64,000 nucleotides of DNA from Demequinaceae bacterium (GTDB lineage: Bacteria; Actinomycetota; Actinomycetes; Actinomycetales; Demequinaceae): positions 1-64,000 of the forward strand of contig JAFGBM010000009.1 in assembly GCA_016933155.1 (NCBI GenBank), written 5' to 3'. The translations under genes were made by a program, and so were the position numbers. Of the stretch, positions 55,570 through 63,965 are shown in pieces. Positions within the stretch are counted from its first letter, which is position 1; each line of letters begins with the position of its first letter. The notes beneath the pieces are model-generated. The model was not told the origin of the DNA. It saw only the letters and a program-made list of their open reading frames with translations, and did not search any database.

Positions 55570-57015
55570 TTACTTCTTCTTGGCGACGGGCTTCTTCGTA
55601 GCAGGCTTCTTCGCGGCGGGCTTCTTGGCCGGCGGCTTCTTGGCGGATGCCTTCTTCGCGGCGGCCTTGTTCGCAGCCGCCGCCTCCGCCCTTTCGGCCT
55701 TGAACTTCGCGGAGATCTCCGCCCGCTTGGCGTCGATCTCTTCGGAACCGACGACCTCGGTCAGGTCGATGGGCGTGCCCTTGGTGTCCTGCACCTTGAC
55801 CCGACGCAGGGCGAACGCCGCGGCCTTGGTCCGGGCGACCTCGGCGACCATCATCGGCACCCGACCCGACTGCTGGGTCCGGACGATGAACTCCTCCGGA
55901 TTGAGCCCATACGAGCGGGCGATGTTGATCATGTAGTCGAAGAGTTCTTCCTCCTCGACGACGATGTCGAGGTCGTCCGCCACCTGGTCGAGCACGATCT
56001 GCGCACGGAGGGACCTTTCGACGTCCTGGGTGACCTCCGCCCGGTGGGCGTCGTCCTCCAGCCTTCCCTCCCCGGCCAGGTGCTCATGCACCTCGGCCTC
56101 GACAACCTTGGGCGGAAGGTCGAACGCTTGAGCCGACTCGAGGCGGTCGAGCAGTAGGGCCCTCGCCTCGACGGCCTGGTTGTTCAACTGGACCCCCGCA
56201 ACCTGCTTCCTGAGGTCCGCCTTCAACTCCTCGAGGGTGTCGTATTCGGAGGCAAGCTGGGCGAATTCGTCGTCCGCCTCGGGCAACTCACGTCGCTTGA
56301 CGGCGACGACCTTGACGCGGATGAGGGCCTTCTCCCCGGCGTGCTCGCCCGCGGCCAGCGAACCCTCGTAACTCGTCTCCTCGTCGGCGCTCAAGCCGAT
56401 GATGGCTTCGTCGAGCCCCGCGAGCATCGACCCCGACCCGACCTCGTATGAGGTCCCTTGGACGGCGTCGACCTGCTCACCGTCGATGAGGGCCATGAGG
56501 TCGAGCGTGACGTAGTCCCCGGAAGCCGCCGGACGGTCGACGCCGAGGAGGGTGCCGAATCGGGCCCGCAAGGCATCGAGACGGGCATTGACATCGTCCT
56601 CGGAGACCTCTGCAGGCGTGACCTTGAGGGTGATGGATTCGAAGGCCGGAAGGGTGAGTTCCGGACGCACCTCGACGGTCGCGACGAAGGAGAAACCCTC
56701 GTCGCCCTCGACCTGGCCGGGGAGTTTGAGGACGTCGATCTCGGGCTTGCCGATCGGTCGGAGGTCGTGCTCCTCGATCGCGTCTGCGTACCACCGCGCC
56801 AAACCCTCGTTGATGGCGTGCTCCAGTGCGGCGGCCTTGCCGATGTGCTGCTCGAGGATCTTAGGAGGCACCTTCCCCTTGCGGAACCCCGGGATGCTCG
56901 CCCTCTTGCCGAGATGCTCGTAGGCGTGCGTGATACCGGGGGCGAGGTCCTTCTCGGTCAGTTCGACCGTGATCTTCACCGATGTGGCGTCGATCTTCTC
57001 GATGGCGCTCGTCAC
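55570..57015 (-). CDS. tig: Trigger factor with Lys/Ala/Pro-rich tail
   Basis: 481 residues from GTG 57015 with AAGAGGAG five bases upstream. Ribosome-binding loop IPGFRKGKVPPKI (about 43-56); PPIase-like middle domain (about 160-245); helical C-terminal domain. It is the chaperone that meets nascent chains. The last 55 residues are repeats of KKxAAKKPxAKK, histone-H1-like, which is not standard for trigger factor. The frame is open further upstream through the repeats at 57060-57390, but that part is not related to the family. Confidence 0.96.
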   Translation of the reverse strand: MTSAIEKIDATSVKITVELTEKDLAPGITHAYEHLGKRASIPGFRKGKVPPKILEQHIGKAAALEHAINEGLARWYADAIEEHDLRPIGKPEIDVLKLPGQVEGDEGFSFVATVEVRPELTLPAFESITLKVTPAEVSEDDVNARLDALRARFGTLLGVDRPAASGDYVTLDLMALIDGEQVDAVQGTSYEVGSGSMLAGLDEAIIGLSADEETSYEGSLAAGEHAGEKALIRVKVVAVKRRELPEADDEFAQLASEYDTLEELKADLRKQVAGVQLNNQAVEARALLLDRLESAQAFDLPPKVVEAEVHEHLAGEGRLEDDAHRAEVTQDVERSLRAQIVLDQVADDLDIVVEEEELFDYMINIARSYGLNPEEFIVRTQQSGRVPMMVAEVARTKAAAFALRRVKVQDTKGTPIDLTEVVGSEEIDAKRAEISAKFKAERAEAAAANKAAAKKASAKKPPAKKPAAKKPATKKPVAKKK

Positions 57016-57059
57016 TGCTGCTCCTCTTGGATCCGATGGACTGGCACCCGGTGAGTCTA

Positions 57060-57390
57060 CCGGCTCCATGCCTCCGGCCCCTCCCTCGTTCCCGCTCGTC
57101 GGGGTGTTCCGGCGCTCCGCGCCTCCAACCCCTCCTTCGTTCGCAACCGACCACCGTACGCTGGCCGTCGGGGTGTTCCGGCGCTCCGCGCCTCCAACCC
57201 CTCCCTCGTTCAACAACGTCGGGGTGTTCCGGCGCTCCGCGCCTCCAACCCCTCCCTCGTTCGCAACCGACCACCGTACGCTGGCCGTCGGGGTGTTCCG
57301 GCGCTCCGCGCCTCCAACCCCTCCCTCGTTCAACCACGTCGGGGTATTCGGCGCCTCCGGTGCCTATTACCCCTCCTTCGTTCGCTCGGG
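57060..57390. repeat. 120-bp tandem duplication plus partial copies
   Basis: A unit starting GTCGGGGTGTTCCGGCGC occurs at 57098, 57167, 57218, 57287 and, degraded, 57338, with alternating spacing 69 and 51 bases. Thus 57098-57217 and 57218-57337 are nearly identical 120-bp units. Each contains GGCGCTCCGCGCC (hairpin) and ends CCCTCCCTCGTTC or CCCTCCTTCGTTC. A degraded copy precedes them (57060-57097). The stretch lies between tig and tRNA-Pro, upstream of tig, and I see no gene in it. Confidence 0.92.
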
Positions 57391-57423
57391 AAGCAAGCGA
57401 GCTTGCTTCCCGAGCTCTCTCAG

Positions 57424-57497
57424 TCGGGGTGACAGGATTCGAACCTGCGGCCTTCCGCTCCCAAAGCGGATGCGCTACCAAACTGCGCTACACCCCG
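57424..57497 (-). tRNA. tRNA-Pro (TGG anticodon)
   Basis: Minus strand cloverleaf: acceptor CGGGGTG with CACCCCG and discriminator A, D arm GCGC/GCGC, anticodon loop TTTGGGA (anticodon TGG) on stem TCCGC/GCGGA, T arm GCAGG-TTCGAAT-CCTGT. CCA is not encoded. Confidence 0.96.
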
Positions 57498-57562
57498 TTA
57501 CCCGGGCTCCGCTACTCTAGTACGCGCCACTTAAACTGTGGCACGCGCCGTCAACCGGCCGC

Positions 57563-57633
57563 GCGGGTGTAGCTCAATGGTAGAGCCTCAGCCTTCCAAG
57601 CTGATGGTGCGGGTTCGATTCCCGTCACCCGCT
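57563..57633 (+). tRNA. tRNA-Gly (TCC anticodon)
   Basis: Acceptor GCGGGTG with CACCCGC and discriminator T, D arm GCTC/GAGC, anticodon loop CTTCCAA (anticodon TCC) on TCAGC/GCTGA, T arm with TTCGATT. CCA not encoded. Divergent from tRNA-Pro. Confidence 0.96.
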
Positions 57634-57715
57634 CTCATCTGTCTCAGGGACAACCCTGACGCGGATCCGCTCAATATCCGTCGTTTCCCCCATCGCACCC
57701 GATTCCGTTCACGGA

Positions 57716-57721
57716 TATGGT
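57716..57721 (+). promoter_or_regulatory. -10 box for leaderless ABC operon
   Basis: TATGGT with six bases to GTG 57728; no ribosome site. Confidence 0.5.
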
Positions 57722-57727
57722 AATTCC

Positions 57728-58648
57728 GTGCCCGAGATCGAAACCGAGAACCTCACCAAGACGTTCGGGCCCGTCACCGCCCTCTCCAACCTCACCGTCG
57801 AGATGCCCGACGGAATCGTCGGCCTGGTCGGCGCCAACGGAGCGGGGAAGTCCACGCTGATCAAGATCCTGCTCGGCCTCCTACCCCCGACCTCTGGAAA
57901 GGCTCGCGTCCTCGGATTCGACTGCCGCACTGATGGGCCAAGCATCCGGGAATTCGTCGGCTACTCACCCGAGAGCGAGTGCCTCCCCCGAGACGTCACC
58001 GCCACGGAGTTCATGGTCCACATGGGCCGGATGTCCGGCCTACCGACGCATGCGGCCCGCGAACGCACGGCCGACACCCTGAGGCATGTCGGTCTGTACG
58101 AGGAGCGGTACCGTCCGATCGGCACCTACTCGACCGGTATGAAGCAGCGGGTCAAGCTCGCCCAGTCCCTGCTGCACGACCCGCGGCTCATCTTCCTCGA
58201 CGAGCCGACGAACGGCCTCGACCCCGCTGGCCGCGATGACATCCTCGACCTCATCTCCCGCATCGGCCACGAGTTCGGCATCTCGATCATCGTCACCTCC
58301 CACCTGTTGGGGGAACTCGAGCGCATCGCCGACCACGTCATCCTCATCGAGGAGGGCGTCCTTCAGCGGTCGACCTCCACATCCGAGGCCACCCGGCTGG
58401 CGGGATCCGTCATCGTCGAGGTCACCGAGCGCGCCAATGAGATGGTGAAGAAGCTGAAGAAGGCGAAGGCGGAGGTGGTGGTGTCAGAGGCACCCGAAAC
58501 CTTCGCGGTCGAGGTCACCGACGAGGCGGTCCTCGACGCGATCGTCGCCACAGCCGCCAATCTCGGGGTCGGGCTCGTGCGCATGCAGCAGCGGCGCCAC
58601 CGCCTCACGGAGATGTTCGACGACCGGAAGGGGGGCGAGGATGGCTAA
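57728..58648 (+). CDS. ABC transporter ATP-binding protein (ABC-2 type, first)
   Basis: 306 residues. Walker A GANGAGKST (about 34-42), signature YSTGMKQRVKLAQ, Walker B LIFLDEPTNGLDPAG, His switch TSHLLGELE. The STGMKQR form is typical of exporters of the ABC-2/NatA kind. The C-terminal 90 residues are an accessory domain. First of four genes in ATPase-permease-ATPase-permease order, overlapping the next gene by 8 bases. Substrate unknown. Confidence 0.93.
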   Translation: MPEIETENLTKTFGPVTALSNLTVEMPDGIVGLVGANGAGKSTLIKILLGLLPPTSGKARVLGFDCRTDGPSIREFVGYSPESECLPRDVTATEFMVHMGRMSGLPTHAARERTADTLRHVGLYEERYRPIGTYSTGMKQRVKLAQSLLHDPRLIFLDEPTNGLDPAGRDDILDLISRIGHEFGISIIVTSHLLGELERIADHVILIEEGVLQRSTSTSEATRLAGSVIVEVTERANEMVKKLKKAKAEVVVSEAPETFAVEVTDEAVLDAIVATAANLGVGLVRMQQRRHRLTEMFDDRKGGEDG

Positions 58649-59531
58649 GGAGAACGGCGGTGTTATCCATGACATCGGCTTCCGCCACTACGACGGGCCC
58701 CGCATGGGCCGCCCATTCGTCGTCCGCTCCCTCGTCGCCGACACCCTCCGCGGAACCTTCGGAATAGGCAGGCCCGGACGCGAGAAGGTCACCCCGTGGA
58801 TCCTCTTCGGGATCATGATGTTCCCGGCCTTCGTCATGCTCATCATCCTCATCGTGGGCCAACAGGACGAACTCCCGACGCAGTACAACCAGTACCTCAT
58901 CGATCTGCAATTCGTCTCTGCTCTGTTCGTCGCGAGCCGAGCGCCCTATGCCCTCTCCCGCGACCTCCGCGACGGCGTCATGCCGCTCTACCTCTCGCGC
59001 CCCATGACCACCCGGGACTACGTCGCCGCCCGCTTCCTCGGCCTCACTTCGGGTACAACGATCTTCCTGGTGGCGCCGATCACTCTGCTCCTCATCGGTG
59101 CCCTGCTGGCTGAGCTTCCGGCCGGAGAGCAACTCGTCCACTTCCTCCTTGCCGTCGTCCTCGCCGTCATCCTCGCCATCCTCATCTCGGCCATCGGTCT
59201 CGCGATTGCCTGCTTCACCGAAAGACGAGGGATCGCCATGGCGGGCATCGTCGCCGCCCTCCTCCTGACCAATGGACTCTCGGGTGTCTTCGGCCAAATC
59301 CTTGACTCCAGGGGTGAAACCGACCTCGCCTCCTACATGGTGGCCTTCAACCCCTTCGGGCTCGTCGACGGCATCGGAGCGTCCCTCATGGGCCTGACGT
59401 CGGGCAACGACCCGAGACCTCCGACCACGATGATCGCCGGGGTCATCCTCGTCGCCATCTACCTTGGGATCCTGGCGGTTTGCGCACTGCTTCTCGGGCG
59501 CCGGTACCGGAAGGTAGCGGCCGGGGCATGA
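58641..59531 (+). CDS. ABC-2 type permease (first)
   Basis: 296 residues with six hydrophobic segments. Cytoplasmic N-terminus DIGFRHYDGPRMGR; then an outside loop with QDELPTQYNQY and the cytoplasmic SRDLRDGVMPLYLSRPMTTRDYVAARF, a common ABC-2 coupling segment. Overlaps the upstream ATPase by 8 bases and the next ATPase start (ATGA) by 4, so all are coupled. Likely an exporter half-channel; substrate unknown. Confidence 0.88.
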   Translation: MAKENGGVIHDIGFRHYDGPRMGRPFVVRSLVADTLRGTFGIGRPGREKVTPWILFGIMMFPAFVMLIILIVGQQDELPTQYNQYLIDLQFVSALFVASRAPYALSRDLRDGVMPLYLSRPMTTRDYVAARFLGLTSGTTIFLVAPITLLLIGALLAELPAGEQLVHFLLAVVLAVILAILISAIGLAIACFTERRGIAMAGIVAALLLTNGLSGVFGQILDSRGETDLASYMVAFNPFGLVDGIGASLMGLTSGNDPRPPTTMIAGVILVAIYLGILAVCALLLGRRYRKVAAGA

Positions 59532-60439
59532 GCGCGATCACCTTGACCAATGTCTCCCGATGGTTCGGCAACGTCGTAGCCGCCAACGACGTGACGATGG
59601 AGATCGGGCCCGGCATCACCGGCCTCCTGGGCCCGAACGGCGCTGGAAAGACGACCCTCATCTCGATGATGGGAGGGTTCCTCGCCCCATCGGCGGGAAC
59701 CGTCCTTCTCGACGGGGTCCCCACCTGGCGCAACCCCGAGATTTACCGAACCGTCGGCATCGTCCCCGAGACTGAGGCCGCGTACGACATGATGACGGGT
59801 TGGCAGTTCGTCCTCGCGAACGCCCTCCTCCACGAGCTCGAATACCCCGAGACGGCGGCGACGGCCGCGATCGAGGCGGTCGACATGGCGACGGCCCAGG
59901 GCCGGGCCATCGGCACCTACTCCAAGGGGATGAAGCAGCGGATCAAGATGGCGACCTCGCTCGTCCACCAGCCGAGCGTTCTCCTGCTCGACGAGCCGTT
60001 TAGCGGGATGGACCCCCGGCAGCGCCTCCACCTCATGGACCTGCTTCGCTCCCTCGCCGCCGACGGCAAGACAATCCTGTTCTCCAGCCACATCCTGGAG
60101 GAGGTCGAAGTCGTTGCGGACACCATCGAGGTCATGGTCGCGGGTCGGCACGCGGCGTCCGGGGACTTCCGCAAGATCCGCCGGCTCATGACCGAACGCC
60201 CCCACCGCTACACGGTCCGCTCCTCCGACAACCGCGCCCTGGCCGCGGCCATCATCGCGGAGGGATCGGCGAACGCGGTGAGCCTGGCCCCCGACCGGGT
60301 CGACGTCGAGGCGAGCGACTTCGGCTCCTTCGTCCACGCCCTCCCCCGCCTCGCCCACAAGGCCAAGATCCGTCTGCTCGATGTCACCCCCGCAGACGAG
60401 TCATTGGAAAGCGTGTTCTCCTACCTGGTGGCGCGATGA
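59528..60439 (+). CDS. ABC transporter ATP-binding protein (ABC-2 type, second)
   Basis: 303 residues from ATG 59528 (ATGA overlap with the permease stop). Walker A GPNGAGKTT, signature YSKGMKQRIKMAT, Walker B VLLLDEPFSGMDPRQR, His switch SSHILEEVE. The signature Gly is kept but Ser-Gly-Gly is replaced by Ser-Lys-Gly, as in many ABC-2 ATPases. Paired with the following permease. Confidence 0.93.
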   Translation: MSAITLTNVSRWFGNVVAANDVTMEIGPGITGLLGPNGAGKTTLISMMGGFLAPSAGTVLLDGVPTWRNPEIYRTVGIVPETEAAYDMMTGWQFVLANALLHELEYPETAATAAIEAVDMATAQGRAIGTYSKGMKQRIKMATSLVHQPSVLLLDEPFSGMDPRQRLHLMDLLRSLAADGKTILFSSHILEEVEVVADTIEVMVAGRHAASGDFRKIRRLMTERPHRYTVRSSDNRALAAAIIAEGSANAVSLAPDRVDVEASDFGSFVHALPRLAHKAKIRLLDVTPADESLESVFSYLVAR

Positions 60440-60452
60440 GGACGGAGGCGGC

Positions 60453-61181
60453 ATGAACCTGGTCATCATGAGGCTCACCGCGCGGAGCCTGCTGGGGCGC
60501 CGCCGCGTCGTCTTGCTCAGCCTGCTGCCCGGCGTTCTCTTACTCGTGGCCGCCGCCACCCGGTGGGGGTCGGATGCGGACCCATGGGCCACCGCGCACA
60601 TGCTCCACAACTTCGCGATGAGCACCATCCTGCCCCTTGTCTGCCTCATCATCGGCACGGGGGCCATCGGGCCGGAGATTGAGGACGGCTCGATCGTCTA
60701 CCTTCTCGCCAAGCCCATCAGCCGAACGACCATCGCCCTGTCCAAACTCGTCGTCGCCGTGACGACGGCCCTCGCCATGGGGGCGGTGCCGATCGCTCTC
60801 GCCGGTGCGGTCTCGGGCGACTGGCATTGGAAGCTCACCCTGGCCTACGGAGTCGCCTCGGCCCTCGGCGCGGTCGCCTACACGACCGTGTTCTTCACCC
60901 TTGCGATCCTCACCCGCAACGCCATCATCTCCGGACTCATCTACGCGCTGCTCTGGGAGGGGGTAATCGGCGGATATGTGCCCGGCGTCAGGGTCCTCAG
61001 CATCCGGCAATGGATCCTCGCTCCCGCGGAAGAAATCGCGGCGCCTCAGGCGTCCACATGGGGGGTCTCCTCCCAAGTCGGGCTCAGTACAGGCCTCCTC
61101 CTCCTCGTCGTCACGACGATCCTGGCCGCCGCATTTGCCGCGCGGCGCCTGCAGACCATCTCGGTGCGCGGCAGCGAGTAG
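60453..61181 (+). CDS. ABC-2 type permease (second)
   Basis: 242 residues, about six hydrophobic segments. The cytoplasmic EDGSIVYLLAKPISRTTIALSKLV is the same type of segment as in the first permease (DGVMPLYLSRPMTTRDYV), so both pairs form one family. GGAGG is four bases before ATG 60453. The operon probably yields one heteromeric exporter or two related ones. A GC-rich hairpin follows. Confidence 0.88.
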   Translation: MNLVIMRLTARSLLGRRRVVLLSLLPGVLLLVAAATRWGSDADPWATAHMLHNFAMSTILPLVCLIIGTGAIGPEIEDGSIVYLLAKPISRTTIALSKLVVAVTTALAMGAVPIALAGAVSGDWHWKLTLAYGVASALGAVAYTTVFFTLAILTRNAIISGLIYALLWEGVIGGYVPGVRVLSIRQWILAPAEEIAAPQASTWGVSSQVGLSTGLLLLVVTTILAAAFAARRLQTISVRGSE

Positions 61182-61240
61182 GACACCAGCGGCCCCTCGC
61201 CCTCGAATCCTGGCCCTCAGTTCACCCCGAGCACGGAACC

Positions 61241-61266
61241 GGGGCGAGGCCCGAAGGCCCCGCCCC
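61241..61266 (+). terminator. Hairpin after the ABC operon
   Basis: GGGGCGAGGCC-CGAA-GGCCCCGCCCC: 11-bp stem with one mismatch and a 4-base loop; no T run. Convergent with the SRPBCC gene, so it may serve both strands. Confidence 0.5.
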
Positions 61267-61379
61267 GTCCCGGCGACGCAAGCGCGAGGGGGTAGAAGGG
61301 GGAGCGCCCGCGTCGCACGCCTGAGATGTGATCCTCCCCGGTGCTCCATCACCCCCTGCTCTAGCCTAACCCCAGAGCC

Positions 61380-61838
61380 CTACTTGCGTAGGGCCGCGGC
61401 GATATCCTTCAGGTCCTGCTCCAGCATCTCCCGCGCGATCTTGACCGCGCGACCGCCCGAAACCGTGCTGGCGATCTTCTGACCGATCCCGGTCGATGAC
61501 GAGAGGAGGGAGAGGTTCGCCTCCAACCTGGTCCCGAGCGAACTGGGAAGCACCCGATACTGGATCTTCAGGTGCCCCCCGGCGATGTCGGCCTCGACCG
61601 TCGCCCGATGCCCAGGAACCACCTCGGTCACCGTGAACTCCTGGGTCACGTGGCTCCCCAGGGAAAGCCGCGTCTCGCTGTAGCGAGTCCCCACCTCGAA
61701 TCCCGGGGGGCCGTCGAGCCTCCTGATCGAGATGACGGCCGTCAGGACCTTAGGTGCACGGTCGATATCGGATAGCACCCCCCACACGATCTCCGGCTCG
61801 ACGGTGATTTCTCGAGCGATCGTTATCGTGCCCGCCAT
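61380..61838 (-). CDS. SRPBCC-family protein (polyketide cyclase type)
   Basis: 152 residues. AREITVEPEIVWGVLSDIDRAPKVLTAVISIRRLDGP is the classic start of the SRPBCC/Polyketide_cyc2 fold; a hydrophobic pocket with no conserved catalytic residues is expected. C-terminal helix MLEQDLKDIAAALRK. AGGAGGA precedes the ATG by five bases. Alone on its strand. Ligand unknown. Confidence 0.82.
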   Translation of the reverse strand: MAGTITIAREITVEPEIVWGVLSDIDRAPKVLTAVISIRRLDGPPGFEVGTRYSETRLSLGSHVTQEFTVTEVVPGHRATVEADIAGGHLKIQYRVLPSSLGTRLEANLSLLSSSTGIGQKIASTVSGGRAVKIAREMLEQDLKDIAAALRK

Positions 61839-61967
61839 GGTTCCTCCTCAGACGTCATTGTCCGAACACCTCCAGGATAGTCCTCCGGCTTCTCCGCCGC
61901 TAAGTAAATTCCTCACATGTGGATGAAGCCGCCGCGAAAGGCGGAGCTCCCGCTGGATCCGGAAGGC

Positions 61968-62004
61968 TTGTCGATCACCCGGCACCAGGTTAGGCTTACC
62001 TCAT
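61968..62004 (+). promoter_or_regulatory. Promoter with IdeR/DtxR-like box before the cysK leader
   Basis: TTGTCG (61968-61973) and TAGGCT (61991-61996) are 17 bases apart. Overlapping the -10 is AGGTTAGGCTTACCTCA (61988-62004), matching the iron-repressor consensus TTAGGTTAGGCTAACCTAA at 15 of 19 positions in the aligned window. An iron-dependent repressor bound there would block transcription. No DtxR/IdeR gene is in this window, so control by iron is inferred. Confidence 0.6.
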
Positions 62005-62020
62005 CAATGAGAGGCGGGAC

Positions 62021-62158
62021 ATGGGCGACCTCACGCTCCCCGGCACCACCGGTGCCGTGTGCTCGCCTGCCTTGACGCCCTCGACCGCCATCGTCCTCAT
62101 GCGCACCGAAAGCCGCCGTATGGTCATGTGCGCCGAGGGTCGTCGCTCCTGTCTCTAG
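62021..62158 (+). CDS. Possible Cys-containing leader ORF before cysK
   Basis: 45 codons from ATG 62021 with GAGAGG six bases upstream, ending RSCL and TAG at 62156-62158. It holds three Cys (14, 37, 44); the last is the penultimate residue. A shorter in-frame ATG at 62099 would give MRTESRRMVMCAEGRRSCL. The stop overlaps the base of a hairpin. Upstream ORFs ending in Cys codons are known to attenuate sulfur genes in mycobacteria and other actinobacteria; this may be one. Coding is not otherwise proven. Confidence 0.4.
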   Translation: MGDLTLPGTTGAVCSPALTPSTAIVLMRTESRRMVMCAEGRRSCL

Positions 62159-62205
62159 AGCGCTGACGGCCGTAAGGTGAGGGCCACAGGCCCGTGTCAG
62201 CGCTC
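62158..62205 (+). promoter_or_regulatory. Hairpin between leader ORF and cysK
   Basis: GAGCGCTGAC (62158-62167) and GTCAGCGCTC (62196-62205) are perfect 10-base arms; inside is GGGCC-ACA-GGCCC. The left arm starts within the leader stop codon, the layout expected of an attenuator. cysK starts 71 bases later. Confidence 0.6.
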
Positions 62206-62276
62206 GCCCCGTCGGCGACTCACCGCCGTTCCATTAGCCCCCAAAACTCCATCCACCTCAAACCAGAAGGGTCACC

Positions 62277-63212
62277 ATGGCCAAGATCTTCGATGACGCG
62301 ACCAAGCTCATCGGCAACACACCGCTCGTGCGGATCAACCGTCTCTCGCAGGGGATCGACGCGACCATCCTCGCGAAACTCGAGTTCTACAATCCGGCCC
62401 ATTCCGTCAAGGACCGCATCGGTGTCGCCATCATCGATGCCGCGGAACGCGACGGCTCCCTCAAGCCAGGCGGCACCATCGTCGAGGGCACGTCCGGCAA
62501 CACCGGCATCGCTCTCGCGTTCGCCGGAGCCGCCAGGGGCTACAAGGTCGTGCTGGCGATGCCGGAGACGATGTCCAAGGAACGCCGCGCGCTGCTCCGG
62601 GCCTTCGGCGCCGAGCTCGTCCTCACTCCGGGACCGGAGGGTATGAAGGGGGCCGTCGACGCAGCCGAGCGGATCGCGGCCGAGCGACCGGGCTCGATCA
62701 TCGCCCGCCAGTTCTCCAACCCCGCCAACCCCGAGATCCACAGGAAGACCACGGCGGAGGAGATTTGGAACGACACGGATGGCGAGGTCGACATCGTCAT
62801 CGCGGGAATCGGGACGGGTGGAACGATCACGGGAGTCGGGGAGGTGCTCAAGGCACGTAAGCCCGGGGTCCAGGTCATCGGCGTCGAACCGTCGGAATCT
62901 CCCATCCTCAATGGGGGCGACCCCGGCCCCCACAAGATCCAGGGCATCGGGGCCAACTTCGTCCCCGACATCCTCAACCGAGACATCTACGACGAGGTCC
63001 TCGACGTCGACTCCGAGACTGCGGTGGAAACCGCGCGGGCGACCGCGCGCGAGGAGGGCCTGCTGGTTGGAATCAGTTCCGGTGCCGCCCTCCACGCGGC
63101 CATCACCGTCGGCAGACGCCCCGAGAACAAGGGCAAGATGATCGTCGTCATCATCCCCTCGTTCGGGGAGAGGTACCTATCGTCGGTGTTGTACGAGGAC
63201 CTTATGGACTAG
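62277..63212 (+). CDS. cysK: Cysteine synthase (O-acetylserine sulfhydrylase)
   Basis: 311 residues. It makes cysteine from O-acetylserine and sulfide using PLP. PLP Lys in [11 protein letters not shown] (about 44), Asn loop [11 protein letters not shown], phosphate loop [12 protein letters not shown], and the Ser at [20 protein letters not shown] is the usual start. GAAGGG is five bases before the ATG. cysE follows 81 bases downstream, so the two are probably one operon. Confidence 0.97.
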   Translation: MAKIFDDATKLIGNTPLVRINRLSQGIDATILAKLEFYNPAHSVKDRIGVAIIDAAERDGSLKPGGTIVEGTSGNTGIALAFAGAARGYKVVLAMPETMSKERRALLRAFGAELVLTPGPEGMKGAVDAAERIAAERPGSIIARQFSNPANPEIHRKTTAEEIWNDTDGEVDIVIAGIGTGGTITGVGEVLKARKPGVQVIGVEPSESPILNGGDPGPHKIQGIGANFVPDILNRDIYDEVLDVDSETAVETARATAREEGLLVGISSGAALHAAITVGRRPENKGKMIVVIIPSFGERYLSSVLYEDLMD

Positions 63213-63238
63213 GCCCGGGCGTTTCACCTACCGGGCCG
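63213..63238 (+). terminator. Hairpin between cysK and cysE
   Basis: GGCCCGG (63213-63219) and CCGGGCC (63232-63238) with a 12-base loop, directly after the cysK stop. No T run. It may lower read-through or protect the cysK message. Confidence 0.4.
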
Positions 63239-63293
63239 GGTTGCGCCCCGATAGATTCGAGGTGACAGTACGCAACCTCGGCAAGGAGCGACG

Positions 63294-63965
63294 ATGGCGG
63301 AGCGGATAGGGGCGGAGCGGATAGGCATCCTCAAGCGGATCCGCGAGGACCTGTGCACGGCTCGTCACCGCGACCCGGCGGCCCGATCGAGGCTCATCAT
63401 CCTCCTGTCCTATCAGGGCGTCCACGCCCTCTGGTATCACCGATACGCCCATTGGCTCTGGCGTCACCGCCTGTGGCTTTACGGTCGACTCGTGTCCCAG
63501 TACGCACGCCGGACGACCGGTATCGAAATCCACCCAGGAGCCCAGATCGGGCGACGGGTATTCATCGACCACGGCATGGGGGTCGTCATCGGGGAGACGG
63601 CGGAGATCGGCAACGACGTGCTCCTCTTCCACGGGGTGACCCTGGGAGGCACCTCGAGTTCGAAAGGCAAGCGCCACCCCACCATCGGCGACCGCGTCGT
63701 GGTGGGAGCCGGGGCGAAGATCCTCGGCGCCGTCACCATCGGGAACGACGCCCGCATCGGCGCGAACGCCGTCGTCGTGAAGGACGTGCCGGAGGGTGCG
63801 ACCGCCATCGGAGTGCCAGCCGTCGTCAGAGAGCATCCCAAGGAGGTCGAGGCCAAGACCGCCGCATCATGCGTCGACCAGGGGGACTCCCACTTCTCCG
63901 ACCCGACGGAAGCCTGGGCGGTCGAGACCAAACCGGCCTCGCCCACCAAGCCGTCCGACGGTTAG
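63294..63965 (+). CDS. cysE: Serine O-acetyltransferase
   Basis: 223 residues. It acetylates serine to give O-acetylserine, the substrate of CysK. Left-handed beta-helix hexapeptides: [56 protein letters not shown]. Catalytic Asp-His are in [11 protein letters not shown]. The C-terminal Ile that docks into CysK is not visible; the tail instead is a 30-residue Ser/Pro/Lys-rich extension. AAGGAG is five bases before the ATG. Confidence 0.95.
   Translation: MAERIGAERIGILKRIREDLCTARHRDPAARSRLIILLSYQGVHALWYHRYAHWLWRHRLWLYGRLVSQYARRTTGIEIHPGAQIGRRVFIDHGMGVVIGETAEIGNDVLLFHGVTLGGTSSSKGKRHPTIGDRVVVGAGAKILGAVTIGNDARIGANAVVVKDVPEGATAIGVPAVVREHPKEVEAKTAASCVDQGDSHFSDPTEAWAVETKPASPTKPSDG

Noticed and set aside
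57016-57333. N-terminal extension of trigger factor through the repeats
   Set aside because: Repeats of NEGGVGGAERRNTPT are not part of the family, and GTG 57015 has a good ribosome site.
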